A stretch of DNA of 60,000 bases, from the NCBI GenBank assembly GCA_914767715.1, contig OU612069.1, positions 22,319,387-22,379,386 on the forward strand, written 5' to 3'. Positions 1 through 12,343 of the stretch are shown here, piece after piece (the stretch's first letter is position 1; each line of letters starts with the position of its first letter). This DNA is from Membranipora membranacea. Its lineage: Eukaryota; Bryozoa; Gymnolaemata; Cheilostomatida; Membraniporidae. The notes beneath the pieces were generated by a model. It saw only the letters and a program-made list of their open reading frames with translations. It ran no database searches and had not been told where the DNA came from. A program made the translations under genes and the position numbers.

Positions 1-2791
1 GTTTGAAGTGATGCGCTCTGTTGAGCGCTCGTATTCCCATGTAGGCGCTGACTGGTGTTGTGCTCTCTCCTACCATAACATGTACAGTCTGATCTTTTCT
101 TACCTCCAGATAACAAGAGGGAGATGATCGTCCTACTATCAGTCTTTTCCACGTCTTGTATCTGTAAAATATAAGTTACCTATATTAGTTGTGATCGGTT
201 ATGTTGATTCTCCAATTCTAAGCTGCTTATGCACAATTTTGACTGAGGGATTGCCAGCAAAGTCAATCTAACTGTTGTTTGTTTGAATTTTCATGAAATT
301 ATGACAGCACTGCAATACACAGTAGGCCTACTTTCTATATTTGTCACTGATTTTTATGTTTGGCCTACCTAATATTTTTCAAAATTTTCCACTTGAATAT
401 AAACACAATTGACGTGTCATCATTCCTTGGTTTGTTTGGAGAGCTTTAACTGGAAAACCAGGGATGATGACTAGATAGTAGAAGGCTTCTAGGAATCGCT
501 GCAGTAAAATTTACTGTAAAAGACCTTCTAACATTATTTGTATCTATGACTCATGCATATAACTTCTTCTATAAGGTAACATGACTAATTGTTCATTCAG
601 CTCCCCAAAGATAATCCTGACATGGGGTTGAGTATAATTTGAGTCACTTTCATAACTTCCAGGTTGACAGGCTGTCACATGTGCTTGCGACCAATTTTTG
701 GCCTAGCTCCTGACCCTACCACTGCTCCCCCCCCTTACATTAGTATTATATTCTTATCTGTTCCTTGAGCTAAGCTAAATAAATAATACTTACAGGAAGT
801 GACCAGGGTTGTTCTCCACAGCTTCACGTACAAGGTGTCCATTTTTTGGTACCGTGTGAGCAACATCCTGTAAAATAAGATAAATTATTGTATTATTTTT
901 ATTCACATTATTAGAACTTTTATCATAACTTTGTTATTTAGACTGACATATCTTAGGTGTGATAATCGAAATATGATATTCCGTTTCTTGGCAGCTTCTT
1001 CTGGGAGGTTCCATTGTTCTAAAGGTTGATAGGGGTTATCAGTGAATTGAAATTTATAATGTATATCTGATTACATACACATACAAAGTTTGGAATGAAA
1101 CTACCTGACTGCGGCCCAGTCTGGAATTTCCACTTAGTGAGTCGTAATGCTGGCATGCCATACCCGAGTCACATGTTAAATAATTTCCTAATAATCTCGT
1201 AATAGAAACCTAGCCTTTATCTAATCTATGGTTCGGAGTTAGGAGTAAGAGTATCTAACAGGAACATGATATTATAATGTGTCATGTAACTTGTGTTGGG
1301 TTTCCAATTAGCAAACAATACCAACGTGTATGACTGTGTATATTGTGTCTGTATTCCAGGCTACATTATCTAGTGCTCCAAAGTGGGTGTGGATGCATTT
1401 AATTTTAGTTTCTGGGTTTTTCGAAGGCAAATCATGGCAATGACGAAAATATTAATTCTTTTTCTACTGGTTTCCCAGTGATCTGTCTGCATCCATGTAC
1501 ATTGCTGTTTTCCAGGTCTACATGGGTGATTCATGTTCAAAATTCTGGGCAAGCACGTTTTGGTTTTGGGGATATTCAAAGGCAAACCATAGAGATGATG
1601 GAAATACTAATTTGTTCTCATATGACTTCCCAATGATATTATGTGCATCATCTGGGGACCATGAGTTTTCCAGCAAAAATCTTTGAAACGTGGCTTAAAA
1701 TCTTCTTTGTGCATAAGGTTGACTACTTACCATAAGTTTAGCCTGTAGTACCCCTCCACAGGGTGCAGAGAATACAAGCCTCTTGCCTTCAGGTACTGTA
1801 TAACCCTCTGCCTTTATCTCCCATACATCGGTCAGGTCTGCATTGTGGAAAGCTTTCACTAAGCCGGGCGAGACGTCATTTATCTCCAGCTTTTTCAGAT
1901 CAAAACCTACAATCAGACACCCTTTATGTTAACTTATGTAATGTGGGACTATGTATCAGTATAAGGTTCACATTTGTCATAATTAACTGAGGAAAATATA
2001 AAGGAGTTATTATTTTCGAATATTTAGATTGAAGCCCAAATCTGAAATGAGATACTTGTACAAGAGCAAAACTGCTAATTGTGGGTTTTGACATCTTTAT
2101 TTGTTGTTTAGTTCGACATTATCTAATGGTGACATACTATTATTGGTGACTTACTATAGGTTGGTAGATCTGTTATATATCCTGTTGTGACGACGTCCAG
2201 AGCTCCGTTCTCTCTTAGTACAAGTATAAGATTTCTGTCTGTAGCTGACTGCTGTAGATACCAGCTCTGCTGAGCAGAACTAGGCGACGTGGATCTGACT
2301 CGCCTGTGTACTATGTCTCCCAAAGGTGTAGCTTTAGAAACGGTCTGAAAAAACAGAAATACTTTTTAATTAAGAAGAGGTTTATTTATGCAACCCAATT
2401 TGACAGTCAATAATAATATGGGATGTTGATTAATTTATTCAGTGTACAACATTATTCCAGCGGTATCATCTGCATCGATTAAAAGCTTATCACAGTATCA
2501 AGGCAAGAATAATAAGATTCCATTGTGATGCAAAGGGGAGAGAACTCTACAAGTCACTTGGCAACAATCACCTGATTTTGCACTATTGTCTTTCTTTTTC
2601 TAAAGTAAGATGAAACTTCAATAATATGTCATGATAGATTTTCATCTATTTATATATACACACTTTACTATATATATTTATTATATATATTAATTATATT
2701 GATACATAAAGATAGAGTAAGGTAAATATGAACTCACCAACAGCAAGCTGGTGAAATACATGGTGAAGAGGGTCATCACTTGCATCTTCAT
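1..2791 (-). CDS. Copy A: secreted protein of unrecognised family, 3' end outside window
   Basis: Five of six exons are visible on the minus strand: exon 1 at 2738-2791, exon 2 at 2155-2344, exon 3 at 1731-1906, exon 4 at 794-867, and exon 5 from 161 to the window edge. The last 5 nt of exon 5 and the 18-nt exon 6 lie outside. All junctions are GT-AG and the frame stays open. The start gives a signal peptide beginning MKMQVMTLF, a leader shared only with copy C, with likely cleavage after VSKA. The mature chain starts TPLGD. Both family cysteines are present (APCGG in exon 3, PSCYLEV in exon 5). Exon 2 is 9 nt longer than in all other copies (STSPSSAQQ against SVSAQQ). The asparagine of the family's HNxT site is followed by Ala-Asp, so the sequon is absent. 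The stretch before the second cysteine (GRSSPSC) matches copy G, not its duplicate C. Function unknown. Confidence 0.88.
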
Positions 2792-3098
2792 GCTTAGAGA
2801 TTCAAATAATATCCTCGGTAGCATTAAGAGTTAAAAATTGTCCTTCGGTTGAAAGAGTTGGCCGTAGATTTTTCTGATCAACGTTCTTCTGGTTGTCTCG
2901 ATGTTTGAGATATGTAGTTCGATATGTCTGCTGCCGTTGCTCTTGTATTTTCTATGTTGTCTTTGTATGAGCTGTAGATGCTCTTGTCTTTCTATGTTGT
3001 CTTTGTATGAGATGCTTGTATTCAGTAGATAGCCTCTCTATGCTGTTCTGATCTCTTGTGAGTCTTGAGAATGAATGACTGCCAATTCCCATCATGCT

Positions 3099-3312
3099 TC
3101 TTTTTATTTTACCAAGAATGGAAAATTCAGTTGAGAAAATTTGCAATTTGTAATTCCAACACTGAACTACGTTGTAGTTCCAATGAAAATGCTAGATTTA
3201 GAATGATCTCAGAGTCAATTTGTGTTGGGAGGGGAATTCCATATGCCTTTGGATTTTCCAATAAGGAACCCAATGTTATTAGTATTGAACGTAAAGCTCC
3301 TAAGTTTCGTTT
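3099..3312 (-). promoter_or_regulatory. Promoter of copy A
   Basis: On the minus strand a TATA-like AAAATAAAAAG lies at 3099-3110, about 310 bp before the ATG. Upstream are GGGGAATTCC at 3231-3240, which fits the kappaB consensus GGGRNWYYCC, and AAACGAAACTT at 3302-3312, which contains the IRF core AANNGAAA. The order (IRF-like, kappaB-like, TATA) is the same in the other copies. Binding is inferred from sequence only. Confidence 0.5.
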
Positions 3313-6300
3313 TAGATATCTGTCATTGATTGGTAGGGATATCCCATCTGAATAGCCGCTACTCGTTATTGCGTTATTGTGGTTGAATGAATACGCATGA
3401 TATTGATATGATGTAACTGTAACCAAGCAACCGAAATAGAAAGTCTATTGCTATTGGACTACTTTAGACTGAAGGAAATCCTAAGCCTTTTTCTATACCT
3501 TTAGCTGGGGTATCCCTGCAAATCTTTCCGCGTTTTGAATGCCTCAGTGGTTGCCTAGAGAATTACTTTCTATTGCCGTGTAACAGTCTCCACGAAGTAG
3601 TTGTGGAACTAAGAAACATACACACTTTGTGTGATCTTTTGTTTTAAGAATTTGTTGATTGGAAAAGATAATAGGCCTACCTTGGACGCTCTAAATTTCA
3701 AGCCCTGAAGTAATTGTGACATGGTGGATTTTAATGAATAACTGTGCCCTTGATTTCCATCCATGTTGGGTATCAAGAATGCCTTTCCGATTTAGGAGAA
3801 TGATATCTGGAAAATTAAATATCTGTGTGTCCAATCAGACTATTTCGCTGATTCCATCACCCTGATGTAGACTTGGGTTTTTGCTCCTTGACATTCCAAG
3901 CTTGGCCGAACAGTGACAAGGTCAAATTCCCATTCCTCTCATCGATAGATATTGATCGAATGGATGTCCTTATTTTATCACCCCAATATGAAAACCTATG
4001 ACATATGTCTGCCATGCACCACTTTCCAGGGCCGAAATATCAGTGTTTGTATTGCTCGTGTTCCATCAGAAAGTGATGATTCCCCAACAAGCTTGATGCT
4101 GATTTGGGGTCTTGCTTATGACATTCCTGTCTGGATAAAACAGTGACAATGTCAATTTTCTAATTCCTCCTATCCTCTCTAAATGAATGTTCTTATTGCA
4201 TGATGCCAGTCATGTAAGCATTTGAGACATGTCTGCTACGCAAAGCACGACATTCTAGGACGGAAAACCAAACTTGGCTCATCTGATGGACATCAGCCAA
4301 TATTTTTGGCCTGATTCCGCAAACTCAATTATGAATTCTTCATTTGCAAAACAACATTTGGCTTGGATCCAAAACTGATGTTCCATTATTTATTGGACTG
4401 TGAAGTAGGAGTATCATAATGTTTTACTTTGCCTGTCATCAAACCATTCAATCACTATATGTAGTTTCCATGTTAGTTGTGTAAATAATATGAATATATA
4501 TGCCAACATTCCTTGCATGGAAAAGTTGTGATAACTGATGCCATCATCGGAATCATAGAAATGTTGAATCTTTTTATTAATCTTGTCTCTTTATATGCAG
4601 CACTTTGTCCCAAAGGCCACAACTTTGCCAAATAACTTTGTAAAAACTTTATTATCATGTAGGTCTCATTGTCTATTCTTCAGCTATCCGTTGTGGGTGT
4701 AGATTCGCCTGATACCAAGGGCTGAAATCATCGCCTTTATGGTAATACCCTGTTGATTTAAGTATTCGCGGAGGAACTGTAAACCATTTCACAAATGCTA
4801 CTTTGAGGCTAGCTAATTATTTACTTTCCCTCTTGACGTTATATAATTAGACTCCGACCTCAGCTAGCCAAAAGCTAGTGCTAGCTAACATTAAGTAATC
4901 CCACACTAGCTAAACTAAACTCTAGCTAACATTTACTCCTCTGGGGTGCGAGTCACATGTTTTTTACCTTTGTCATAAGAAGGCGGATCAGTCTATGTTA
5001 ATTTTATACTGTTACGATGTCATCCTAAAAATCTGTCCTTGCTCTCTTTATGGCTACTGATGCGGGGGAACCTAATATTGCCATGTTTGGTGATAATGAA
5101 CCTTTTTATTGGGCCACAAAATCCATGCATTAAACATAGAAGACACAACAAAGCTAGGTTATGACGGCTATGATGACTCTTTGCAGACCAGTGGTGTCTT
5201 CGCTCTGGTGTATCAACCTGTACAAGAGGGTCAAATCTGTTTCAAAATCATGTTGAGCGTCATACAACCATCCCTACTCATAACATTTGATGACATCATG
5301 AAATTCCTGTTCTCACTCTCCTGTATCAGTATCTCATCAGATAACTGTCATGGTTTATGTTGTTACAATAATCCACTTTTACTCCGCAAGGCTGTTGGGA
5401 GAGCACTGCATGACATCATAGAATTTCCACATCTGCTCTCCCTATGAATGGATTGATGTGGATCAAACAATATAAAATAGTTAAAATAGTTACTCAGGCC
5501 ATTTAATTACATAGATGTCTGGATTAGCTGTAGTGAACTTTTCCTCACATTCCAAAATTGTTTGATGACACAACAGTCATGTGGCCAAACAACCCTGGGG
5601 CCAAACATCCCTGGGGCCACTCCAACCTTTTTGTTGATCTAGTCAATAACCTCCTAAGTTATTGTTGTGGTCTATAACTAATTATAACGATAGGACATCA
5701 TGCACTGGTATTTTGATGACTATGGAGTGGTATACAGTTGGTGTATGCATCAACTAGAAGGAGCATGACTGGTGTGTTTTCCCAGTTTGTTCTGTCCTGG
5801 TGTAGATACTGACATGCTTGGATTTATTGAGACATGATGGTGATGCTGTGGAAAATGAGGAAGATCCTGTATTAAATGGCCTGTGATTAGAGAAAGCGTA
5901 TGAGAGTGAGTTAATTTAAGGTTATAAAAGGTTTATGCTACAAACAGATTGTTTTGCGGCTTGATTTTGCGCTACACCCGCCACAATTTAAAACCGGAAG
6001 CATGGTGGGTGATAAGTGCCAGGGAGTTTAAGTTAATATTTTCTATCTCAGAAATTATGTCTCTAGCAGTTTCCCATTCATACATTCATTTTGACTATCA
6101 GAGTAGACTAAATTTCCTGGGATAAGATCACTGATAAGACATTAGCTGTTTATTTGCACAATAATTACAAATTCTGCTATTCATTGATTTTCGATCAGCA
6201 TTATTATTTTGCAAGAAGCATTAGTATGATCAAATAGTTTTCTCTGCAAGTGGAAATTGAGTTGTTGTTCATACCGAGAAAACTTTGCTCAAATGGTATT

Positions 6301-7136
6301 CCTGATGGGATTCTACTTCTATTTATCCATTAGGGTGACTAAGATTGGTTTTCTACATCAGTTGATACAGAGCGAACATTGCCTCATTCTTATCTTGCAT
6401 CATATTGATTTGAATGAAGTAAAATAATAGCCATTGATCGATGTGATATGGCTGATTGATCTAAGCAACATGCTGTATATCTGATTACTTTGCACTTTGC
6501 ACAACAGCATTGATCAACATAACATCTCAATGATGTCATTACTCAAATAAGACCATGTACTGGAAATTCCAACTGATGCATTTCCTCATTCATATCGAAT
6601 GTTTAGAAAGTTGCTGAAAGACACTGTATGATAAACATACCTATTATTGCAAATGATTTTTGCAATGCATCTCTCAGAAATGGAAATATAAACCAAATGC
6701 CAAACAAATACCAAAAGTCTTTATGCATGATACTATCAGCTAGAACCTGACTGTAGCCTTGCCTAACAGGCAAATGAACTGGTACTTTTGTTTTACCTAG
6801 CTTTGGTGACATCTTTATATACTTAAATCTACGAGAGAAAAAAATTTGGGCCAATTATTCGGTTAAGTCGAAGTAACCAAACATGACGCAACCGATAGAC
6901 CTTAGATGATTATTGGTTGACTCTGGTATATTCTAGCTTTCAAATGGATCAATTATTTGGTCTTTTAATCATAACTTGTTAACGGAGCTTGACAGAAAAC
7001 ACGGCTGGGAGAAATGACCTAATGATGTCACCTATATGATTACAGTTTCATGCGGGTGTTCCAGTGTTTTATGTTTTTTAAATTATGCCGCAGATCAGGG
7101 AGAATGGATTCCATTCTCCCTGTGCATATCTAACTG
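3313..7136. other. Upstream tract of copy A, no gene seen
   Basis: No exon of the array gene or other convincing coding region is visible. The stretch 3840-4290 holds two to three diverged repeats of roughly 250 bp, marked by recurring 'ctt...gacattcc...acagtgacaa' and 'aatggatgtcctta' words. From about 5100 to 6600 it is homologous to the regions upstream of C, D, E, F and G. It includes TGACATCA at 5411-5418 (a one-base variant of the bZIP/CRE palindrome) and the palindrome TGGAAATTCCA at 6561-6571. From about 4600 onward it is almost identical to 16830 onward in the second duplication unit. Confidence 0.6.
4801..4935. repeat. Cluster of CTAGCTA palindromic words
   Basis: Five or more CTAGCT/AGCTAG words occur in about 130 bp, several within CTAGCTAA. 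A matching cluster lies at about 16993-17128 in the second duplication unit. The words are self-complementary and can pair with one another. No function is evident. Confidence 0.5.
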
Positions 7137-7395
7137 TGTGGAGCTGCCGTAGCTCAATGGGTGAGCCGTGGGTATTTCATGCTAGTGATATAGTGTTCGA
7201 TTCCCTGCAGTTGTGGTGGCATCAGGAAGAGCATCCGGCCACAATCACCCCTGTACCCCTAACAAGGCAAGTGCTTGGATTATGTAGTCAACATAATTCA
7301 AGGCAACTCCATAATACCCGCTGATAAACAGATCTATGCATCTTCTCACAGGGTAGTGGTCAATAGCGAGCGACCCTACTGTAGAGTATGAGCCA
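7137..7395 (+). mobile_element. tRNA-derived SINE-like element
   Basis: The head looks like a tRNA: A-box TAGCTCAATGGG at 7150-7161 and B-box GTTCGATTCCC at 7195-7205, spaced as in a tRNA gene. A tail follows with the phrase 'gcatcaggaagagcatccgg' and no clear poly-A. The same element is at 19350-19608 in the second duplication unit, so it was inserted before that duplication. The acceptor-stem bases do not pair well enough for a working tRNA. Confidence 0.55.
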
Positions 7396-8411
7396 GTTAG
7401 TTTCTTCTCTCTGAATATTTATAAGATGTGTTTAAAAATTGATAGCTAGCAGTTTGTGTTTCCGTAAAGATAAGAAGAAAATTGAATAGAGTTTGTTGGG
7501 TTGGGTTTTTTTGGGTCTTTCAAGACCCCCATTTACTTTGCATCAATTCTACTTCTAAGAAAATAAAGAAAACTAAAAACAGTTTGGCACAAAAAATGTA
7601 GAAAAAACATTGCAGAGATAAAAAAAAAACTAAATGCAATAACATTCATCAGCTGGACTAAAATTGAAGTGCAAAGTGTGGCAGGTAAAATATTAGTTTG
7701 GTCGCAGAACACAATAAAACCGTAGCTCGTTTCTCAATAGATCAATTAAATTGATGAAAAAAATACTCTTTAGACTAAATAATAAGGCTAGAATTATAGT
7801 GACTGATTGCACTGTCTTCAGATCATTTTTTTTTCCAAATAATTACATGGAACTTTGATTTACCATGGCATGAATAAATAGGTGTTTCACCAATAAGAAA
7901 AATAAATTATATTTACATTATTTGATTCTTTTGATAATTTAGCAATGAAATCACTACGGATTAGTTTGTTTCTAATTAAATAACATCATACTCATGTTTT
8001 CTAGATATAAATAATTCCTCTCACAAGTTTGGACATGTGGTTCACGCTGCGAGACTCTAAGAAGGAATTATCTATCCTATTCAAACATCTAACAATTTTT
8101 TAATTCAGACTTCCATTTAGATTTACTGTGAGTGTGGATTATAAATCTAGATTTGACATCCTGAGTCAGTTGTATAACCAATTATACAAGTTAAGAACAT
8201 AACAGTGTAAGAAGTCAACTATTCAATCAGCAGCTAGTCTACCTGCATGGTTACGCCCCTGTGTTCCTGTTTGGTGTCGCTGACGTCGATGTCATTCTTG
8301 AAAGTCGCGTTATGGTTGGTGGAGTTCTGACAGTAAGTTACATAGAGGCAATGTATGCTTAGAGATCTTTGTTGAAGAGGGAGGAGGTCCAGTTCAGCTA
8401 TAAGAAGTCAG
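7396..8411. other. 3' flank of copy B, noncoding
   Basis: No gene is seen. The tract matches the 3' flanks of D, E, F and G. It includes the strongly conserved block at 8006-8075 and, just after the stop codon of B, a 3'-UTR-like stretch at about 8340-8400 ('cctccctcttcaacaaag' on the minus strand) found after every complete copy. A short GGGTCT/AGACCC hairpin lies near 7513-7535. Confidence 0.55.
8006..8075 (-). promoter_or_regulatory. Conserved noncoding block about 350-400 bp after the stop codon (B)
   Basis: About 70 bp that read 'aattccttcttagagtct' then 'acatgtccaaacttgtgag' on the gene's strand. It recurs at the same distance after D (20220-20292), E (28150-28220), F (49331-49410) and G (59005-59087), and is better kept than the sequence on either side. 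It may be a 3'-UTR or transcript-end element, or an enhancer. No canonical AATAAA is in the right place to decide. Confidence 0.4.
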
Positions 8412-8505
8412 TTAAGCTCTGTAAGCAGCCTGTAAAAGTACAGAGAGGATACAATAATTTAAGCTCTGTAAGCAGCCTGTAAAAGTACAGAGAGCATACA
8501 ATAAT
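8412..8505 (-). repeat. 47-bp direct duplication of the last coding exon
   Basis: The 18-nt terminal exon with its acceptor occurs twice at 8412-8429 and 8459-8476, exactly 47 bp apart. Either acceptor yields the same peptide end (AAYRA-stop). The duplicate is present in D as well, but E, F and G have a single copy. It therefore arose in the ancestor of B and D, before the 12-kb duplication. Confidence 0.85.
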
Positions 8506-11182
8506 TAAGCGATGGAAGCTTATATTTTCCCTCAGCATTGTCTCGGTATTGCCTGATATACAACGAATCTGATCCTTATTGTTTGTCAAGATAAGAGACT
8601 GCATTTCATTAGGATTACGCCTGAAATCGCCCAATCCACTGCAAGAGTTACAAACAGCACCTTGATCATGGGTTTCTACGTGAGGTCATGCTTTACTTTG
8701 ATTGGCTAGATGAGTTTTTTTATTCAAGAAAAAGAGACTGCCTAGTGGTAGGTCGATTATTAAGTTGGCATTATGACCCCAGGCAACTTCCGTGAAATGT
8801 AAACAATGCAATGTTTTGATACAGCAAATTTGATGCACACAGTAAAAATCATTGAGGGAGTTCCTCAAAACAGTTTTTATTTTTTAAGAGTATATCTTGA
8901 ACCCATGGTTAATTTTTTAGGTGTTTGCCTTGCATCAGGTATAGCTTAATTACATGCACTTCTTTTTCATTCTAAGAAACAATTGTTTTTAAAATAAAAG
9001 TACATGGCAAGAGGAACAAAAGTTTGCGTGCCAGGTGAAACAATTTAATATAGGGTCTGCTATGTGGGGATAACTTACCGATAGTTTGAAGTGATGCGCT
9101 TTGTTGACTGTTGGTATTCCCATGTAGTCACTAACTGGTGTTGTGCTCTCTCCTGACATAACATGTACAGTGTGGTCTTTTCTTACCTCCAGATAACAAG
9201 AGGTGCTTGGTCGCCCCACTGTCAGTTTTTTCCACGTCTTGTATCTGTTAAATATAAGTTATATTGATTGATATCGTTTATGAGGAGTTTTCTATTCAGT
9301 ATAATGAGGCTAGACTAGGCATACATATAAATGTAAAATTGCAAACCAGCCTAATTTTCTTGAGATAAAGATTTAGTGTAATTTTGGTGTTGCTCTAATA
9401 AACAGTTATTTGTACATTCGTCACTCATTTAGGATGCTCTAATATATTTCAGAATCTTTCAATGGTGCCACTGAGATAAAAAGACAGTAATTCCATCATA
9501 TGTCCTTACTCCTTTTTGGTCTAGAGAGCTTTGAATGGAAATCCAGGAATTACTTACTTTGTATTTTTCAACTATTGAAAAACAGGGTATTCAATTATTA
9601 AGATGTCCATTGTCTATGCTAAGTATTTACTAACAAATTACCTGCTAAGGTAAAATAAATAATACTTACAGGAAGTGACCAGGGTTGTTCTCTACAGCTT
9701 CCCGAACAAGGTGCCCATTTTTGGGTACCTCTGTAGTGAGATCCTATAAAATGATTGTTTAATTGTTATCATTATGTATTCTATCATTACTACTTTGTTC
9801 AGGTTTGCAAATCTGAGGTAAAATAAATAAGATATCTAGGCAGCAATTTTCTATTTCCTTTCCGGGTTGTTCTGAGATTGTAAACATTGTTGATAGTTGA
9901 TAGGTTTGAGTACATACAACTTATGGTATGAAACTTTTGGATTTCCCACTTAATGAGTCGTACTGCAAACATGCCATTTCCTGGTCACATGCTTCATGTT
10001 TCCTAATAATATCATAACAATCTACAGTAACCTATAGCATTATCTATTTTAACTTTGAGTCCTAATAAAAGATGCCAACAAAATATTAAGCCGGAAAGGA
10101 AACACACATATACATGAGGTGGCTCAGTGAGTGAGAACGCCTGCCCTCTAACATGCACGTGTTGGAGGTCATGGGCTGTGATCCCTATGTAATCTACTTC
10201 CTACTGGGCGCTAAGCCTCAGAACGTCTGGTTTTCTTCACCAACATAGTTTGAGTACTTACCATCAGTTTAGCCTGTAGTACCCCTCCACAGGGTGCAGA
10301 GAATATGAGTCTCTTGCTTTCAGATACTGTATAACTCTCTGCCTGTATCTCCCATACATCCGTCAGAGTCGAATTATGGAAAGCTTTCACCAATCCAGGG
10401 GAGACGTCATTTATCACCAGTTTTTTCAGAACAAAACCTATAACAGTCAGAAATTCTCAATGTTAACATATGATTTTCCTAAACTTGTAGGATTATAAGG
10501 TAAATCTGCATAGTAATTAAAAATAATATTTAGGAGCTATCCCTAAATTAATACTCAAAACTAAATTATGAAACCCTCGTGTCTGTGACAACTAAATGGA
10601 TAAGCCAACCTACCTTATGATGCATGGTGATGATTCATTGATCTAGGAATAAGTTCTACATTATCTAATGGTAACTTACTATATGTAGGGAGAGTTGTTG
10701 CATATCCTGTTGTGACGACATCCAGATCTCCGTTCTGTCTTTGTACAAGCATAAGATCTCTGTCTGTAGCTGACTGCTGTAGATTCCATTTCTGCTGAGC
10801 AGACACAGACCTGACATATCTGTGTACTGCGTCTCCAAGGGGTGCAGCGTGAGATAGGGCCTGAATTACAAAGTTTTTAGAGCATCTCAATATATGTGAA
10901 CTGCATCTCGACTTTGTCAACGCTTGTGTTTTTGTTTGCGGTGATAATTCATTTCTACCATTCGCACCATTATAAAAAAAAATTCTGTGTAGCTAAGAAA
11001 GTTTACTTTCAAGCAAAAGAGGAGAACCTCCTTAACAAGTAAAATCTTCACCAAAATAAAATTCTGGGACAAGGCAAAAATTGTAATATTAATGGAGCAT
11101 TAAAGACTTATATTAAAATTATACTTACTGCGACTAGAGTCAGACACACCAGAGTAAAGAGATTCTTCATTTGTGCCATCAT
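8459..11182 (-). CDS. Copy B: secreted protein of unrecognised family, complete (222 aa)
   Basis: Exons on the minus strand: 11129-11182, 10680-10860, 10262-10437, 9670-9743, 9079-9244 and 8459-8476 (or its duplicate at 8412-8429). All introns are GT-AG, phases 0, 1, 0, 2, 0. Two ATGs are adjacent (11182 and 11179); the second matches the start of copy G. The leader MMAQMKNLFTLVCLTLVA plus ALSHA is a typical signal peptide, with predicted cleavage before APLGD. The mature chain is about 199 residues, has two cysteines (APCGG and TSCYLEV) that could form one disulfide, no membrane segment, and one N-glycosylation sequon (HNSTL). It ends AAYRA. Upstream it keeps only about 1.2 kb of the shared flank before the broken end of C. 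Exon 5 gives the same protein sequence as in D. I recognise no domain; function unknown. Confidence 0.92.
10105..10200 (+). mobile_element. tRNA-like fragment in intron 3 of copy B
   Basis: A 70-bp stretch starts 'gaggtggctcagtgagtgag', resembling an A-box, and ends with a degenerate B-box ('ctgtgatcccta'). A near-identical copy is in intron 3 of D at about 22320-22415, and none is seen in A, C, E, F or G. Probably an old SINE head. It is too decayed to call a tRNA gene. Confidence 0.3.
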
Positions 11183-11411
11183 TTTATATATAGTTATTCA
11201 AATTTTATCCGCTTGTAGATAAAGTTAGAATTGGCTTCTTGGTTGGTGATGAGCAGAGGAATTGTATTGTCTTCTGACTTAGTCTTGATATGATAGAATG
11301 TCCAATATATTCTTTGAACGCTGTTGTGTACTAGAGAGCCTTAGTCTTGCTGTTGTTGTTATCAAATTTATCAAAGATTTAAAAGAGAATGAGTTTGAAA
11401 TCGCTCATTTG

Positions 11412-11571
11412 CTTTTTATATACCCTATTCCTCTCAAATTGGACTCTTTAAGCTGTAAAATTTCTTGTAACAGGGAAAAAGTTCTTGTTTATAGGATGGA
11501 TTTCCCGGTCAATGAAACCATCGTTTGTTTCAATTGATGTGGTGAGTATTATGTGTTAGCAAGTTTCGTTT
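11412..11571 (-). promoter_or_regulatory. Promoter of copy B
   Basis: TATA box GTATATAAAAAG at 11412-11423 on the minus strand, with GGGAAATCCA (Dorsal/kappaB-type, GGGWWWWCCA) at 11497-11506 and AAACGAAACTT (IRF core AANNGAAA) at 11561-11571. The likely transcription start is about 30 bp after the TATA box, at the conserved 'tttcaaactcattct', giving a leader of roughly 200 nt without an intron. Protein binding is inferred. Confidence 0.6.
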
Positions 11572-12343
11572 CAGATACAGAGATAGACTATTGCTGGGAT
11601 ATCCCGTATGATTATTATGTATATCTATGAGTGTTATTGATTAAGTATTGTACTTAGTCAATATGTGTATGGCTTCATAGCAGCAAACAAACTGAATTAT
11701 TGCTACTTGCTGTTTGTCTCACGAGAAAGGGAACTCCAACTTATTTTAAACCGCGTGTCCGAAATAGACAGTCAAGGATTTTACATAGAGCAGTAATTTT
11801 CAATTTATGCAGTTTTTTTGTGACCTTACCTAGCTATCTATGATTCAATAGCATTTAATTATTATGAAGTGTGTTGTACCAATGACTAGGATGGTCACTT
11901 TTTTATCAATCGTATTCAAAAGATACAATAAAAGATTATTACTCTGTGATATAATTCAATCTCTGTGAAATTTTTATTACTCCGCTGACATCCTAAAAAT
12001 CCTGCTCTCACTCTCCTGATAATTACAGATATTTGCAATGATTTGTCCCAAGGCAGTCAAACACTTTTACTGCACAGGGCTGAACTGCATGACATCATAG
12101 AAATTCCACATCAGCTCTCCCTATGAATGGAGCTCAGCTGAGTAAACAATAAAATGGAAATAGTAATAATTCAGACAATTTAGTTATGAAAATTGTCTGG
12201 ATTAGCTATAGTGAACCTATCCTCACATGTATGCTGCAATTAAATTGGCAGATCCATGTCAACAAAGTTTATAGCAATAGACCAGGCTGATGTTAATTTC
12301 AGGGTGAGTATAGTTATGATTATAGATTATGATTATATTATGA
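11572..12343. other. Short upstream tract of copy B ending at a duplication junction
   Basis: Noncoding. It is homologous to 23787-24594 upstream of D and includes TGACATCA at 12090-12097. It stops abruptly at about 12366, where the truncated exon 5 of copy C begins. B therefore lacks the more distal shared modules that the other copies keep. Confidence 0.6.

Noticed and set aside
5109-5447. 112-codon plus-strand frame
   Set aside because: The partner in the second unit is interrupted, and homologous tracts upstream of other copies do not keep the frame. No signal peptide or known motif.
7140-7215. Candidate tRNA gene
   Set aside because: A- and B-boxes are good but the acceptor and anticodon stems do not pair properly, and a SINE body follows.
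7505-7540. GGGTCT/AGACCC hairpin resembling a histone 3' stem-loop
   Set aside because: The loop and flanks do not fit the histone consensus, the hairpin is degraded in the other copies, and no histone gene is nearby.
8398-8634. 78-codon minus-strand frame, also present at 20614-20850 and partly at 28565-28879
   Set aside because: It reads through intron 5 and across the exon 6 acceptors in the wrong frame. Conservation is explained by recent duplication.
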